Part shown: positions 34,588 to 42,440 of the stretch, piece after piece | How the letters are laid out: each line of letters begins with the position of its first letter | Position numbering within the stretch: the first letter of the stretch is position 1 | From: Caldilineaceae bacterium | GTDB taxonomy: Bacteria > Chloroflexota > Anaerolineae > Caldilineales > Caldilineaceae | DNA: 56,514 nt | Direction of reading: 5' to 3' | Assembly: GCA_022821585.1 (NCBI GenBank) | Contig: JAJEDI010000046.1 | Coordinates: 1 to 56,514 of the forward strand | Made by a program: the position numbers and the translations under genes | The notes under the pieces: generated by a model | Seen by the model: only the letters and a program-made list of their open reading frames with translations | What the model was told of the DNA's origin: nothing | The model's database searches: none

Positions 34588-34810
34588 GCCCGTGAAGGGC
34601 ATCGAGTACTACAGCGGCTGGGAGAAGACGCTGGACAAGAAACTGGCGGTCAAGGAGCGCAGCCGCGGCAATGCAAGGATCTTCTGCCACATGTTGCTAT
34701 CCGGGCGGATCGCGGACTGGACGCCGTACCGCCGGCCGCGGTCGAGAGCTGAGGCAACGGCGAGGGTCGACGCCGCAATGAAGGAGAGGGTAAATGCAGG
34801 TCGAGGCTGA
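34577..34810 (+). CDS. Hypothetical small phage protein
   Basis: Seventy-seven residues, basic and helical, from ATG 34577, overlapping both neighbours (11 and 17 bases). No recognised motif. The start is the first ATG after a GAGAGGG site. Confidence 0.5.
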   Translation: MDHRPVKGIEYYSGWEKTLDKKLAVKERSRGNARIFCHMLLSGRIADWTPYRRPRSRAEATARVDAAMKERVNAGRG

Positions 34811-35072
34811 TTTCGAAGTTGTGGTAGCCCAGGTGCAGGACATGGCACTGCGGCGCGGGCTGTTCGTGGCGTACATGCCGCTCATCGAGGCCTGGACGGT
34901 GAACGATCCGGCTGCCGGCGGGAAGATTCTTCTGTATGACGCCGAGATCGAGAGGCTAATAGAGTTCCTGGACTGCTATGAGGTGGTCAATGTACTGCCT
35001 GCCGACTTCGATGGCGAGCTGACCGTGATTCACAAACCGCAGTTCAATCCGGCGAAAAGGAGGCCAATATGA
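34794..35072 (+). CDS. Hypothetical phage protein
   Basis: Ninety-two residues from ATG 34794 with AAGGAGAGG just upstream. It is a compact alpha/beta pattern (FEVVVAQVQDMALRRG, then KILLYDAEIERLIEFL). It ends in ATGA overlap with the next gene. No family recognised. Confidence 0.6.
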   Translation: MQVEADFEVVVAQVQDMALRRGLFVAYMPLIEAWTVNDPAAGGKILLYDAEIERLIEFLDCYEVVNVLPADFDGELTVIHKPQFNPAKRRPI

Positions 35073-35443
35073 GTGAAACAGGTCGGATGCCGATCGAAGA
35101 GCGCATCGAGCGCAGCCGGGAAAGCCGCCTGTGCGAGGCTCTGGCCGACCTCTTCTACGAAGCGGCCGTAACCGACTGCTACGTGACCCGGGCCCTGATC
35201 AAGGCTCTGGACGGCGGTCTGCCCGGCCTTTCCGATCGGGAGTTCGGCGACATGTTCGCCGAGGTCGACGACGAGGACCTGAGCGAGTGGTTCTGGCAGG
35301 CCTACGCCCGCAGGCCGAAAGCGGCCGCAGAGTCGCCGGCGCCCGGCCTCGGCGGCACCGAGGAGGACCTGTCCGATCTGCGCCGGACCGGCTTTTCGCC
35401 AGCCCGGGGGCAGTCCACGGAGCCTGCTGATGGGAAAGGTTGA
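35069..35443 (+). CDS. Hypothetical phage protein
   Basis: A 124-residue acidic protein translationally coupled to the previous gene (ATGA). The N-terminal two thirds are helical (SRLCEALADLFYEAAV, then REFGDMFAEVDDEDL); the C-terminus is Pro/Gly-rich and disordered. Unknown function. Confidence 0.55.
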   Translation: MSETGRMPIEERIERSRESRLCEALADLFYEAAVTDCYVTRALIKALDGGLPGLSDREFGDMFAEVDDEDLSEWFWQAYARRPKAAAESPAPGLGGTEEDLSDLRRTGFSPARGQSTEPADGKG

Positions 35444-35551
35444 GTTTCCGACAGGTTACGGTTATCGTTCGATATACCTTGGCCGATTCGGGACCCACCC
35501 GTGCGCGCTCAGCCAGTTATCGCTATGCGCGTCCACAATCAGGAGACTGTG

Positions 35552-35887
35552 ATGACTTCCCCTCTTAACCCTCAGATGGTTTCTACTCTGGCGGCGATCG
35601 CCACGGTGCAATGTGTGGCGGAGGCCTACCAGGACCCCCTGCCGCTTCCCGACCTTCGCAACACGCTCGGCATCATCGGGGACGGCGAGGGCCTGGAAAA
35701 GGTGCGCCATTACCATCTGGCCCAGACGATCGCATGGGGCGAAGAACTGTTCCTTGAAGCGGCCGCCATCCATGCTACCACTTCGCACCCTGGCGCCAAG
35801 ACCGCTATCTACGTGATGATGAAGAGACTTGAGGCGAACCTGGAAGAGATGCGAGCGCTGATAGATCAAACGGACTGCAAAGACTGA
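35552..35887 (+). CDS. Hypothetical helical phage protein
   Basis: A 111-residue helical protein. ATG 35552 has CAGGAGA five bases upstream; the frame extends 17 codons without support. Two long helices (STLAAIATVQCVAEAY, and RLEANLEEMRALI) bracket the domain. The gene follows a 108-base gap that may carry a promoter. Unknown function. Confidence 0.6.
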   Translation: MTSPLNPQMVSTLAAIATVQCVAEAYQDPLPLPDLRNTLGIIGDGEGLEKVRHYHLAQTIAWGEELFLEAAAIHATTSHPGAKTAIYVMMKRLEANLEEMRALIDQTDCKD

Positions 35888-35899
35888 AAGGAAACCAGC

Positions 35900-36100
35900 A
35901 TGAGAGCCGACGAACCGACTGAATGCCAGGAAAACGAGCGCTTCCTCTGCCCCGGGTGCGCCGAGGAGGTGTACAACGCCGGCGAGTACTGCCAGCGCTG
36001 CGACGACAGATCGCGCCAGCAGCCGATCTTCGATGAGAGCTGGGGCGATTCGCGGCCGTGGCATAGCGGACCGATCGACCGGTCCCGCAGCCAGATCTAG
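35900..36100 (+). CDS. Small zinc-ribbon phage protein
   Basis: Sixty-six residues with CPGC and CQRC 15 residues apart, a compact zinc ribbon, and an acidic rest. GAAAGGAAA precedes ATG 35900. One of several Cys-pair proteins in this early region. Confidence 0.6.
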   Translation: MRADEPTECQENERFLCPGCAEEVYNAGEYCQRCDDRSRQQPIFDESWGDSRPWHSGPIDRSRSQI

Positions 36101-36134
36101 GCGCACAGGAGGGCTACAATGGTGAGGAGGATTG

Positions 36135-36341
36135 ATGAAGAGCCTGCAGATCGAGTTCACGCCGGCTGAAACCCGCCGGCTCGAAAGCATTGCCAGGCGG
36201 GACGGGGCCGCAAGCTTGTCGCAGCTCGTGAAGCGGGCGGCGATGGAGTACGTGCGCTTTGCAGAAAAGCAGCGTCGCGGCCACTTTCCCCCGGAAGTTC
36301 ACCCTTCGGCTCGAAGAGTAGTGCCGGCAGAGAGCGAGTAG
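36135..36341 (+). CDS. Ribbon-helix-helix-like DNA-binding protein
   Basis: Sixty-eight residues. The opening beta strand SLQIEFTPAETRRLESIARRDG and a second helix SQLVKRAAMEYVRF fit a CopG/Arc-type ribbon-helix-helix fold, which binds operators as dimers. It resembles the amber-interrupted gene at 29,608. GAGG precedes ATG 36135; a TTG lies one codon upstream. A candidate transcriptional regulator of the prophage, the only clear one in the visible part. Confidence 0.6.
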   Translation: MKSLQIEFTPAETRRLESIARRDGAASLSQLVKRAAMEYVRFAEKQRRGHFPPEVHPSARRVVPAESE

Positions 36342-36440
36342 TCCCTACACTCTCATTGCATTCGCCATTCAATCCCTAATCATGGGGTCTGGATCATCCC
36401 CCGGCCAACCAACCACAATACGACACCACAGGAGACACGC

Positions 36441-36920
36441 ATGAACCGCAGAGCCGATTACTGTCGCCGCATCGCCGTTAGCGCCCTGGTCCTGGCCGTT
36501 ATCTCACTTGCAATTACAGCCGGCCGCACCGCCTGGGCCCAGGACGGAGAGCTCACGCTAGAAGGCCTTTCCGAGCAGCTGACTTCACTCGTCAGCCGGG
36601 TCGAGGCCATTGAGGAAGTGTTTGCAGATCCATGGTCGCCCGATGTCATCTACGCCGATGATGGAATCTGCCAAAGTCCCCTTCACTCGGCCGCCGAGAT
36701 ATTTGCCATAATGCAAGCGACTGTCCACCAGCAGACTGCTGATGCCTACAGGGCGACTTATGGAGTCTCCATTAAGCCCTCGGACCCTACCTTGATCAGC
36801 CTCTCCTTTGCCGCCGAAGGGAGTGAGGTCTATCTCGAGTACAGCATGTCTCGGCGCAATGTGGTCGAGACATGGGCAAACTGCGGATTCCTTGCGCATT
36901 CTGAGTGGGAGGATCAGTAG
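36441..36920 (+). CDS. Secreted protein of unknown function (possible prophage cargo)
   Basis: A 159-residue protein with a clear Sec signal peptide: basic start, hydrophobic core ALVLAVISLAITA, cleavage predicted after AWA at about residue 33. Next comes a short helical, heptad-like segment (LEGLSEQLTSLVSRVEAIEEVF) and a soluble domain with two Cys residues (C77 and C148 region) that could form a disulfide. GGAG precedes the ATG. An exported protein is unusual in an early phage operon and may alter the lysogen's surface. Inference only. Confidence 0.65.
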   Translation: MNRRADYCRRIAVSALVLAVISLAITAGRTAWAQDGELTLEGLSEQLTSLVSRVEAIEEVFADPWSPDVIYADDGICQSPLHSAAEIFAIMQATVHQQTADAYRATYGVSIKPSDPTLISLSFAAEGSEVYLEYSMSRRNVVETWANCGFLAHSEWEDQ

Positions 36921-36925
36921 CGTAC

Positions 36926-37144
36926 ATGAAGATTACCCCACTGAACCAGATGCCTTTGTTCACAGAGCCGCTCCCGGTCGATGACCCGGGACCGTCGCCG
37001 CCCCACACCGACTACAACTGCCAGTGGGGCAGCTGCCGCCAGAAGGCGACGCACTACAAGTATGGTGAATGGTTCTGCCGCCTGCACGCGATGTGGCTTC
37101 TCCGCCCGGGCGGCCCGCCGAGGGGCGACGATCCAAACAGTTGA
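36926..37144 (+). CDS. Small zinc-binding phage protein
   Basis: Seventy-two residues from ATG 36926 behind GGGAGG (spacing a little long); the frame also reaches a GTG at 36905. A Cys/His cluster CxxxxxC, then H, then C-x2-H (CQWGSCRQKATH and FCRLH) marks a zinc finger. It is the last gene before a terminator. Confidence 0.55.
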   Translation: MKITPLNQMPLFTEPLPVDDPGPSPPHTDYNCQWGSCRQKATHYKYGEWFCRLHAMWLLRPGGPPRGDDPNS

Positions 37145-37316
37145 GAATGCTTGATGGATGTTTGACGGTTGCTTGATCGTCTTCACACAGCTTGTGCGTC
37201 GTCGGGGACCAGCTGGTTTTGCGACTTCACGCTTGTTTGCACGGCGTTGAGGGGTGCGGCGGGTTGATACCAGGCCCGTCGAGACGGGGCACCGCCAACA
37301 AACTGCAGAATGCGCG

Positions 37317-37351
37317 CCGGTCGGGGCAGAGATGCCCCGGCCGGTTTTTTT
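37317..37351 (+). terminator. Strong Rho-independent terminator ending the early operon
   Basis: CCGGTCGGGGCA, loop GAGA, TGCCCCGGCCGG: a 12-base-pair stem with one G-T pair, followed by seven T. It separates the early region from the packaging genes. Confidence 0.9.
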
Positions 37352-37447
37352 GTTCAGGATGCGCCAGGACCATGCCTGCGTAGAGGCCGGGGGAAGACTG
37401 CCTGCAGCCGGATTTCACAAAGATGCGAGCAAAACGGCGTCGGTTAG

Positions 37448-37456
37448 TGGTATAGT
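37448..37456 (+). promoter_or_regulatory. Possible extended -10 promoter for the late operon
   Basis: TG-G-TATAGT matches an extended -10 element, 47 bases before ATG 37503 and after the terminator. No convincing -35 box is seen, which would be consistent with either an extended -10 promoter or use of an activator. Confidence 0.35.
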
Positions 37457-37502
37457 GCGGTGACATTCGGGACCGCGCACGACCATTCATCCTGACATCA
37501 GA

Positions 37503-37853
37503 ATGACGAACTCCTCACAACCCGGCCACGATTCGAAGGTGCGCTCGAGCGGCGCGGTTTACGCCGATTTACAGCGCAAGATCGAATGGAAAGAGGGGGC
37601 CGGCAGATCGGAGGCAACGGTTTGGACCGAGTCCTCAGGCCACGTGTCCCTGATTGTGGAAGAGACTGTCCGCTACTGGCGCTGGGACGCCTACGGCTGG
37701 CTGGGCGTGCGGCTGGGAGGCGGCGAGGCGGGGACGCGTGCGGCCGCAAAGCGCCAGGCCGTGTACTGGTGGGGCTCTCTGACGATTGCAGACAGACTGG
37801 ATGATGAACGAGAAAAGCGCAACCTGCTCAGGCGGAGAGGCATAGCCGAATGA
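37503..37853 (+). CDS. Hypothetical phage protein at the head of the packaging operon
   Basis: A 116-residue protein. The middle shows a beta pattern rich in Trp (ATVWTESSGHVSLIVEE, RYWRWDAYGWLG); the C-terminus is a basic helix. No recognisable family and no clear ribosome site before ATG 37503. Coupled to the terminase small subunit by ATGA overlap. Position suggests a packaging or transcription accessory role. Confidence 0.6.
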   Translation: MTNSSQPGHDSKVRSSGAVYADLQRKIEWKEGAGRSEATVWTESSGHVSLIVEETVRYWRWDAYGWLGVRLGGGEAGTRAAAKRQAVYWWGSLTIADRLDDEREKRNLLRRRGIAE

Positions 37854-38332
37854 GGCAGGCCAAGACGAATCAAGAGAAGTGGCTTGAGGGGGCCAAAGGG
37901 TCGCCGCAGAACCGCGTGATGGAGACGCTGGACAAGCTGCCGCCGCGGCCGTCGCATCTTGGCGAGCGCGCCGGCGCGATTTGGCGGCAGACCGGCAAGC
38001 TCCTGGTGGAGGCGGGCATGCTGGCGCGCGCCGACCTGGGGCTGCTGGCGCGGTACGCGATGCTGCGCGCGGAGCATGAGGCCGTGATGTCGCAGCTCGC
38101 GGGGATGACGCCCGACTTTGAGGACAAGGGCCAGGTGGGGATGCGCGCGTTTGCGCTGAAATCGTCGTCGGAGCTGCGGCAGATCGATGAGGCGCTGGGC
38201 TTGAACCCGGTGGCGCGGGCCCGGCTGGGCAAACATTCGCCGGCGGCCGCGGAGAAAAGCCCGCTGACGGAGCTGCGCGCGGCCAGGGAGCGGAGGCTGA
38301 AGAGTGCGGCCTGCGGCGGCAAGGACGGGTAG
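37850..38332 (+). CDS. Phage terminase small subunit, P27 family
   Basis: A 160-residue DNA-recognition subunit of the packaging motor. The central domain with PPRPSHLGERAGAIWR, then LLVEAGMLARADLGLLARYA, and the later SELRQIDEALGLNPVARARL are typical of P27-type small terminases. It binds the phage pac/cos region and regulates the large subunit. The start overlaps the previous stop, and its TAG is followed directly by the ATG of the large subunit. Confidence 0.88.
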   Translation: MRQAKTNQEKWLEGAKGSPQNRVMETLDKLPPRPSHLGERAGAIWRQTGKLLVEAGMLARADLGLLARYAMLRAEHEAVMSQLAGMTPDFEDKGQVGMRAFALKSSSELRQIDEALGLNPVARARLGKHSPAAAEKSPLTELRAARERRLKSAACGGKDG

Positions 38333-40012
38333 ATGATACGGACGGGAGCCGGGGCGGCCGTCGACGGCTACATCGACAGCGTGATGCAGGGCACGGTCAA
38401 CGTAGGCCGCTATGAGCGGCTGATGGTGGAGCGCCAGCTGAACGACATCAGGACGGGCGGCGACCGCGGGCTCGTCTGGGATCCGGAGCTGGGCCAGATG
38501 GTTGTCGACTTCATGCATCTGTGCCGTCACTCGAAGGGGCGCTGGGCCGGCAGGCCGCTCGAGCTCGAGCCCTGGCAGGAGTTCTGGGTAACGACGCTCT
38601 TTGGATGGATGCGCGAGGACGGCACGCGGCGCTTCCGGCGCTCGCTGCTGTTTATCGGCCGCAAGAACGGCAAGAGCACGCTGGCCTCGGCCATCGGACT
38701 GTACGGCCTGGTTGCCGACGGCGAGGGCGGCGCCGAGATCTACGCAGCCGCGACCAAGAAGGAGCAGGCCCGCATCGTGTTCACCGAGGCCCAGCGCATG
38801 GTCGAAAAGTCGCCGGCGCTGCTCAGCGAGATCACGGTCCACGAGAACAGCATCTTCGTGCGCGGCACGGCGTCGCGATTTGTGCCGCTGTCGGCCGACG
38901 ACCGCAAGGCCAGCGGCCACAACTCGCACATCGCCATCATCGACGAGCTGCACGAACATCCCACTGCCGAAATGTGGGACGTGATGCGCACCAGCATGGG
39001 CGCACGCGAGCAGCCGCTCCTGCTGGCCACGACGACCGCCGGCGACGACGAGAACTCGATCTGCGGCGAGCAGTTTCACTTCGCCGAGCGCGTGCTGGAA
39101 GGAACGATTGAGGTTGACGAGTTTTTTCCGGCGATATACATGCTCGATGACGCCGACAAGTGGAAGGACGAAAGCTGCTGGCGGCAGGCCAACCCGAACA
39201 TCGGCGTCACAGTCTCGGTCGAGGAGATGCGCGAGATGGCGAAGGAGGCCGAGGACAATCCCCGCTCTTTGAACTCCTTTCTGCGCTACAAGCTCAACCG
39301 CTGGGTGTCGTCGTCGGCGCGCTGGTTTCAGCCGGACGTGTGGGATGCGTGCGGCGAGCACGTCGACGAGTCGGCGCTGGAGGGCCGGGTCTGCTACGGG
39401 GGCCTGGACCTGGCGTCGGTGGAGGATATCGCGGCTTGGATTCTCCTCTTTCCTCCGGAGAGGGCCGACGGCGTCTACCAGGTCCTGTGCCGCTTCTTTG
39501 TGCCGGAGCACGCGATCGCCCGCCGGTCGGTCAAGGCCAGCGTGCCCTATGACGTGTGGTCGCGGGAAGGGCACCTGATCGCCACACCCGGGGAGGTCAT
39601 CGACCACGACCTGATTTTCGACGCCATCGACGCCGACGCGCAGCGCTTCGACCTGCAGGAGATCTGCTTCGACCGGTGGGGGGCGGCCAGGGTGTACACG
39701 CAGATGGAAGACCGCGGCCTGAAGGTGATGCAGATGGGACAGGGATACGCGTCGATGTCCGGCCCGTCGAAGGAGCTGGAGCGCCTGGTGCGCCAGGAGC
39801 GCATCCACTACGGCGAGCAGCCCGTGATGAGATGGATGGGGCACAACGCGGTGGCGACGGAGGACCCGGCCGGGAACATCAAGCCGGACAAGGGCAAGGC
39901 CAAGGAGAAGATTGACGGTGTGGTGGCAGTGGTGATGGCGCTGGACCGCGCCATGCGACGGAAGGGACGGACGCGGTCGGTGTACGAGGACCGGGGGATC
40001 GCGATGATCTGA
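38333..40012 (+). CDS. terL: Phage terminase large subunit
   Basis: A 559-residue packaging ATPase and nuclease that loads DNA into the prohead. The ATPase domain has Walker A-like GRKNGKST (109-116) and Walker B with catalytic acid IIDELHEH (D204, E205). The nuclease domain begins at GGLDLAS with metal ligand D359, with further acidic positions in FDRWGAARVY and near the C-terminus (KIDGVVAVVMA). Length and order are those of HK97-type TerL. It follows the small subunit with no gap and is followed by a terminator-like hairpin. Confidence 0.93.
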   Translation: MIRTGAGAAVDGYIDSVMQGTVNVGRYERLMVERQLNDIRTGGDRGLVWDPELGQMVVDFMHLCRHSKGRWAGRPLELEPWQEFWVTTLFGWMREDGTRRFRRSLLFIGRKNGKSTLASAIGLYGLVADGEGGAEIYAAATKKEQARIVFTEAQRMVEKSPALLSEITVHENSIFVRGTASRFVPLSADDRKASGHNSHIAIIDELHEHPTAEMWDVMRTSMGAREQPLLLATTTAGDDENSICGEQFHFAERVLEGTIEVDEFFPAIYMLDDADKWKDESCWRQANPNIGVTVSVEEMREMAKEAEDNPRSLNSFLRYKLNRWVSSSARWFQPDVWDACGEHVDESALEGRVCYGGLDLASVEDIAAWILLFPPERADGVYQVLCRFFVPEHAIARRSVKASVPYDVWSREGHLIATPGEVIDHDLIFDAIDADAQRFDLQEICFDRWGAARVYTQMEDRGLKVMQMGQGYASMSGPSKELERLVRQERIHYGEQPVMRWMGHNAVATEDPAGNIKPDKGKAKEKIDGVVAVVMALDRAMRRKGRTRSVYEDRGIAMI

Positions 40013-40056
40013 CGGCAGAAATTCAGCTTCATCACAGAATATGGCAGCTGGCCTGC

Positions 40057-40083
40057 AGGCCTGGGGAATGCCCCGGGCCTTTT
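40057..40083 (+). terminator. Terminator-like hairpin after terL
   Basis: AGGCCTGGGG, loop AATG, CCCCGGGCCT: ten base pairs with one G-T, followed by only three more T. It may attenuate transcription rather than stop it fully, since structural genes continue downstream. Confidence 0.65.
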
Positions 40084-40177
40084 GGATCTCTGGAAATGGC
40101 GAGCAAAAGAATCCGGGCTCGCGTACACTGCGTGCGCAAGGAAGGAATTTGGAGACGAGACTGATTCGGAGGAGGCG

Positions 40178-40228
40178 ATGACCAGGAAGCGGCTGCTGGC
40201 GGAGTTCATCTGGAAGGCGCAATTATGA
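40178..40228 (+). CDS. 16-residue leader peptide coupled to the next gene
   Basis: ATG 40178 has GGAGGAGG six bases upstream. It encodes MTRKRLLAEFIWKAQL and stops with a TGA that overlaps the ATG of the secreted Cys-rich protein (ATGA at 40,225-40,228). The downstream gene has no strong ribosome site of its own, so this short frame probably delivers ribosomes to it. Confidence 0.45.
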   Translation: MTRKRLLAEFIWKAQL

Positions 40229-41091
40229 ATCGCGATGACCGGCACTGCTGGCTCTTGGTCGCGCTGGGCGTACTGGCGATCGTCTGCCTGACGTGGTTTC
40301 TCCCTGATGACACGGCACGCGCGGCGCCGATGAATCTCGGCGTGGATGCGGGGTGCGAGGGCTGCAGGCCTGCGTGCCAGGCGGTCGGCGACGGCTGGCA
40401 CCTGTACGACGCGAGTCGAGTAGGCAGCCACTGCAGCTGCTGGTGCTGCGACGAGACGTACAGTCACAGCCGCTTCTTGACCGTGCCGTGGCGCGGTGCG
40501 CAGTCGACGGCTACGCCGACAGCTACGCGGAGGCCGGTGCAACCGCCGCCTCCGGAGCCGCCGCAGGAGGAGACGCCGACATGGACCACCACCCCGGACG
40601 TGCCCGAGCCGCCAGGCACGCCGTCGACCCCGACGCCTACGAGCAGGGCTACATTGACGGCTACTCCGGCCGCAAGTCCGGCCGCGGCGTCCACACCACC
40701 AACGTCTCGTGCTACCAGGCCGGCCGCGTCGACGGCGCAGCCGACCGCAGAGAACGCGAAGCCGCCGGAAACGAATGTGCCGGCGCGGAGGAGGCTTGAA
40801 TGCATTCCGAAGCACGCTGCCAGGCCTGTCGCGCTGTGTGCCACGGGCAGCGGATCGGGATGGTGGCTGTACTATATCGGACCCGGGGGACGTGTGATGA
40901 GCGGTCCGCATGTGCCGTATCCGTCGCCGGCGCTGGCGGCCCGGCAGGTAGTATTGCGCCACTACATTAGCGGTGAACCGATCTGGCTGGTCTGGGGCGC
41001 TGGCCGCCTGCAGGTACGGACAGCGTATGAGGGAAAGCCGTATCACTTTTCTGTCGGCGCAGATGGCGCTGTCAGGCATATAGCGTGGTGA
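40225..41091 (+). CDS. Secreted or anchored Cys-rich protein with Pro/Thr linker
   Basis: A 288-residue protein. An N-terminal hydrophobic segment (LLVALGVLAIVCLTWFL) acts as signal or anchor. A compact Cys-rich part follows (eight Cys between about 44 and 77, including CEGC, CSCWCC), then a long Pro/Thr/Ser/Ala linker (about 90-190), then a C-terminal beta-rich domain (GSGWWLYYIGPGG). No family recognised. It sits between terminase and portal, where cargo genes are often inserted. It could be displayed on the host surface. Translation depends on the short leader upstream. Confidence 0.65.
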   Translation: MNRDDRHCWLLVALGVLAIVCLTWFLPDDTARAAPMNLGVDAGCEGCRPACQAVGDGWHLYDASRVGSHCSCWCCDETYSHSRFLTVPWRGAQSTATPTATRRPVQPPPPEPPQEETPTWTTTPDVPEPPGTPSTPTPTSRATLTATPAASPAAASTPPTSRATRPAASTAQPTAENAKPPETNVPARRRLECIPKHAARPVALCATGSGSGWWLYYIGPGGRVMSGPHVPYPSPALAARQVVLRHYISGEPIWLVWGAGRLQVRTAYEGKPYHFSVGADGAVRHIAW

Positions 41092-41094
41092 GTC

Positions 41095-41331
41095 ATGGAC
41101 GTAACTGAGCACGAACTGAGCCAGCTGGAGCGTTTGACTCGGTTGGAAATCCAGCAGGAGGCGAACGTGGCCTCGATCAAGGCGCTGTCCGGCATCGTGG
41201 AACGGCTTACCCGGGTAGAGGAGCGGCAGCAGTCGGTGGCGCGCTTTGTCTACGGAGGCGGCGCCCTGCTGGGGACGGCGATTGTCGCCATTGTGGTCTA
41301 TCTGGCTCAGCTGGTAATCGCGGGCGCTTGA
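41095..41331 (+). CDS. XhlA-like small membrane protein
   Basis: Seventy-eight residues. A heptad-rich coil (ERLTRLEIQQEANVASI, then VERLTRVEERQQ) is followed by a single C-terminal membrane segment (GALLGTAIVAIVVYLAQLV). This arrangement resembles the haemolysin XhlA family of phage lysis-associated proteins. A lysis role is therefore plausible, but no endolysin is visible nearby. Confidence 0.6.
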   Translation: MDVTEHELSQLERLTRLEIQQEANVASIKALSGIVERLTRVEERQQSVARFVYGGGALLGTAIVAIVVYLAQLVIAGA

Positions 41332-41367
41332 TGCGCGACCGGCTGACGAAGTCAGGGAGGTTGTGAG

Positions 41368-41667
41368 GTGCTTAGCTTGAGAAAGCTGCTGGTCACATTC
41401 GCTGTGCTGGCGGTCCTCGGCGTGCTTGCTACGGTTTTCGTAGCGCCGGCGGTGATGCGCGCCGGCGGCGAACTGCCCGTGGGGACGGCTGTTACTGCGG
41501 GGACCGGCGGCCTGGTCATCGATGGGCGCGGCCCGCTGTATGCCGCACCGCTGGGGCCGGTTGACACAATGTATGCCGAGTGCACGGCGCTTCCCTGTGT
41601 TGTGTGGATTGAAACGGGCGGCAGGCGGACCTTTCTGATCATCGGCCAGCCGGCGCCCAGGGGTTAA
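41368..41667 (+). CDS. Small signal-anchored protein
   Basis: Ninety-nine residues from GTG 41368, behind GGGAGG. There is one N-terminal membrane segment (LLVTFAVLAVLGVLATVFVA) and an exported tail with beta character and two Cys (ECTALPCVVW) that could pair. No family recognised. It is part of a run of exported or membrane proteins between terminase and portal. Confidence 0.55.
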   Translation: MLSLRKLLVTFAVLAVLGVLATVFVAPAVMRAGGELPVGTAVTAGTGGLVIDGRGPLYAAPLGPVDTMYAECTALPCVVWIETGGRRTFLIIGQPAPRG

Positions 41668-41709
41668 GCATGGAGCGGAATAAGCCTGGCCAATTCGTGG
41701 CCGATTCTT

Positions 41710-41784
41710 TGCGGGGTAGCTCAGCGGTAGAGCAACGCGGTTTGAACGCCGCAGGTGTCGCAGGTTCGAGTCCTGCTCCCGCAA
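41710..41784 (+). tRNA. Phage-borne tRNA-like gene, isotype uncertain
   Basis: A seven-pair acceptor stem (TGCGGGG with TCCCGCA), D arm GCTC/GAGC with loop AGCGGTA, and T arm GCAGG-TTCGAGT-CCTGC fit a tRNA. CCA is not encoded. The anticodon arm is abnormal. A fixed seven-base loop would be GTTTGAA (anticodon TTG, Gln), but its stem has only three good pairs. The best stem, GCGG/CCGC (plus T-G), leaves a six- or eight-base loop. It may be an unusual, divergent or decayed tRNA. Confidence 0.65.
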
Positions 41785-41839
41785 CTGGCGGCGCTTTGCC
41801 GCCTCATTCGCCCAAACGGGCAGAAAGGAAGATTGTGCT

Positions 41840-42367
41840 ATGGACATTCTCGGAATGAGCACATCAGGTGTCGGCCTTCTGGTGGTGGCGATCCTCGTCT
41901 GGATCGCCGCGTCAAAGAAAAACCTGGCCCAGATCTACCAGAATGTGATCTACCTGTCGCTGATGCTCAGCAGCCTGTTCACTGTAGTCGTCGGGGCCCT
42001 GCGGATTGCAGGCGCCGGGTCGATTATCCTGCCGCTTACATCTCTTGTCGGCATGGGCCTGATCGGTGTAGTCGGCATTTACAGTGAAAAAGCGAAGCCT
42101 TTCAAGGGCGTCGTGTCTCCGCTCCATCTCTCGGCCGTGGTCGGCTTTCTTGTCGCAATCAGTGTGATTGGCACCGGCGTCGTCATTGGCCTGCGTCCGT
42201 ACCTGGACTGGCAGGAGGCGAGTGTTCTGGCGGCCGCGGCAGGTCTGGCAGACAGCGCACGCGGAGCGGCGATCAATACGCTCCTGCTGCTCCTGACGCC
42301 GCTATTCACCGCGGCCATCCAGGTTATAACAAACCTGGCAACGCGCGACGCCGGCAGCGAGGTCTGA
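41840..42367 (+). CDS. Multi-pass membrane protein
   Basis: A 175-residue protein with about five hydrophobic segments (about 9-24, 35-58, 61-80, 97-122 and 145-165). GAAAGGAAG precedes the ATG 41840. It could be a holin or a small prophage-borne membrane protein, but neither family is recognisable. Located in the run of membrane genes between terminase and portal. Confidence 0.65.
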   Translation: MDILGMSTSGVGLLVVAILVWIAASKKNLAQIYQNVIYLSLMLSSLFTVVVGALRIAGAGSIILPLTSLVGMGLIGVVGIYSEKAKPFKGVVSPLHLSAVVGFLVAISVIGTGVVIGLRPYLDWQEASVLAAAAGLADSARGAAINTLLLLLTPLFTAAIQVITNLATRDAGSEV

Positions 42368-42397
42368 GCCAACGCCTGCAGCCGGGGCTAACTCAAG

Positions 42398-42420
42398 GCG
42401 GGCCGGCCGGTCCGGCCCGC
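42398..42420 (+). terminator. G+C hairpin after the membrane protein gene
   Basis: GCGGGCCGG, loop CCGGT, CCGGCCCGC: nine perfect base pairs, followed by TATCTTT rather than a clean T-run. Weak terminator or RNA processing structure. Confidence 0.45.
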
Positions 42421-42440
42421 TATCTTTGGGGAGGGTGCTG

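Larger units (their letters stand above)
37145..37502. other. Boundary between early and late regions
   Basis: About 360 bases without a credible gene. It contains a strong terminator (37,317-37,351) and a possible extended -10 promoter (37,448-37,456) facing the late genes. A short open frame across the hairpin is not believed to be coding. Confidence 0.6.

Noticed and set aside
37192..37383. 63-residue frame across the terminator hairpin
   Set aside because: It runs through a strong Rho-independent terminator and has no ribosome site.
37691..40222. 843-residue minus-strand frame opposite the terminase genes
   Set aside because: A shadow frame made open by high third-position G+C. The plus-strand terminase genes are certain.
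41670..41858. 62-residue open frame with SSAVEQRG and SSPAPAT
   Set aside because: It is the translation of the tRNA-like gene at 41,710-41,784; this peptide pattern is a well-known false gene over tRNAs.
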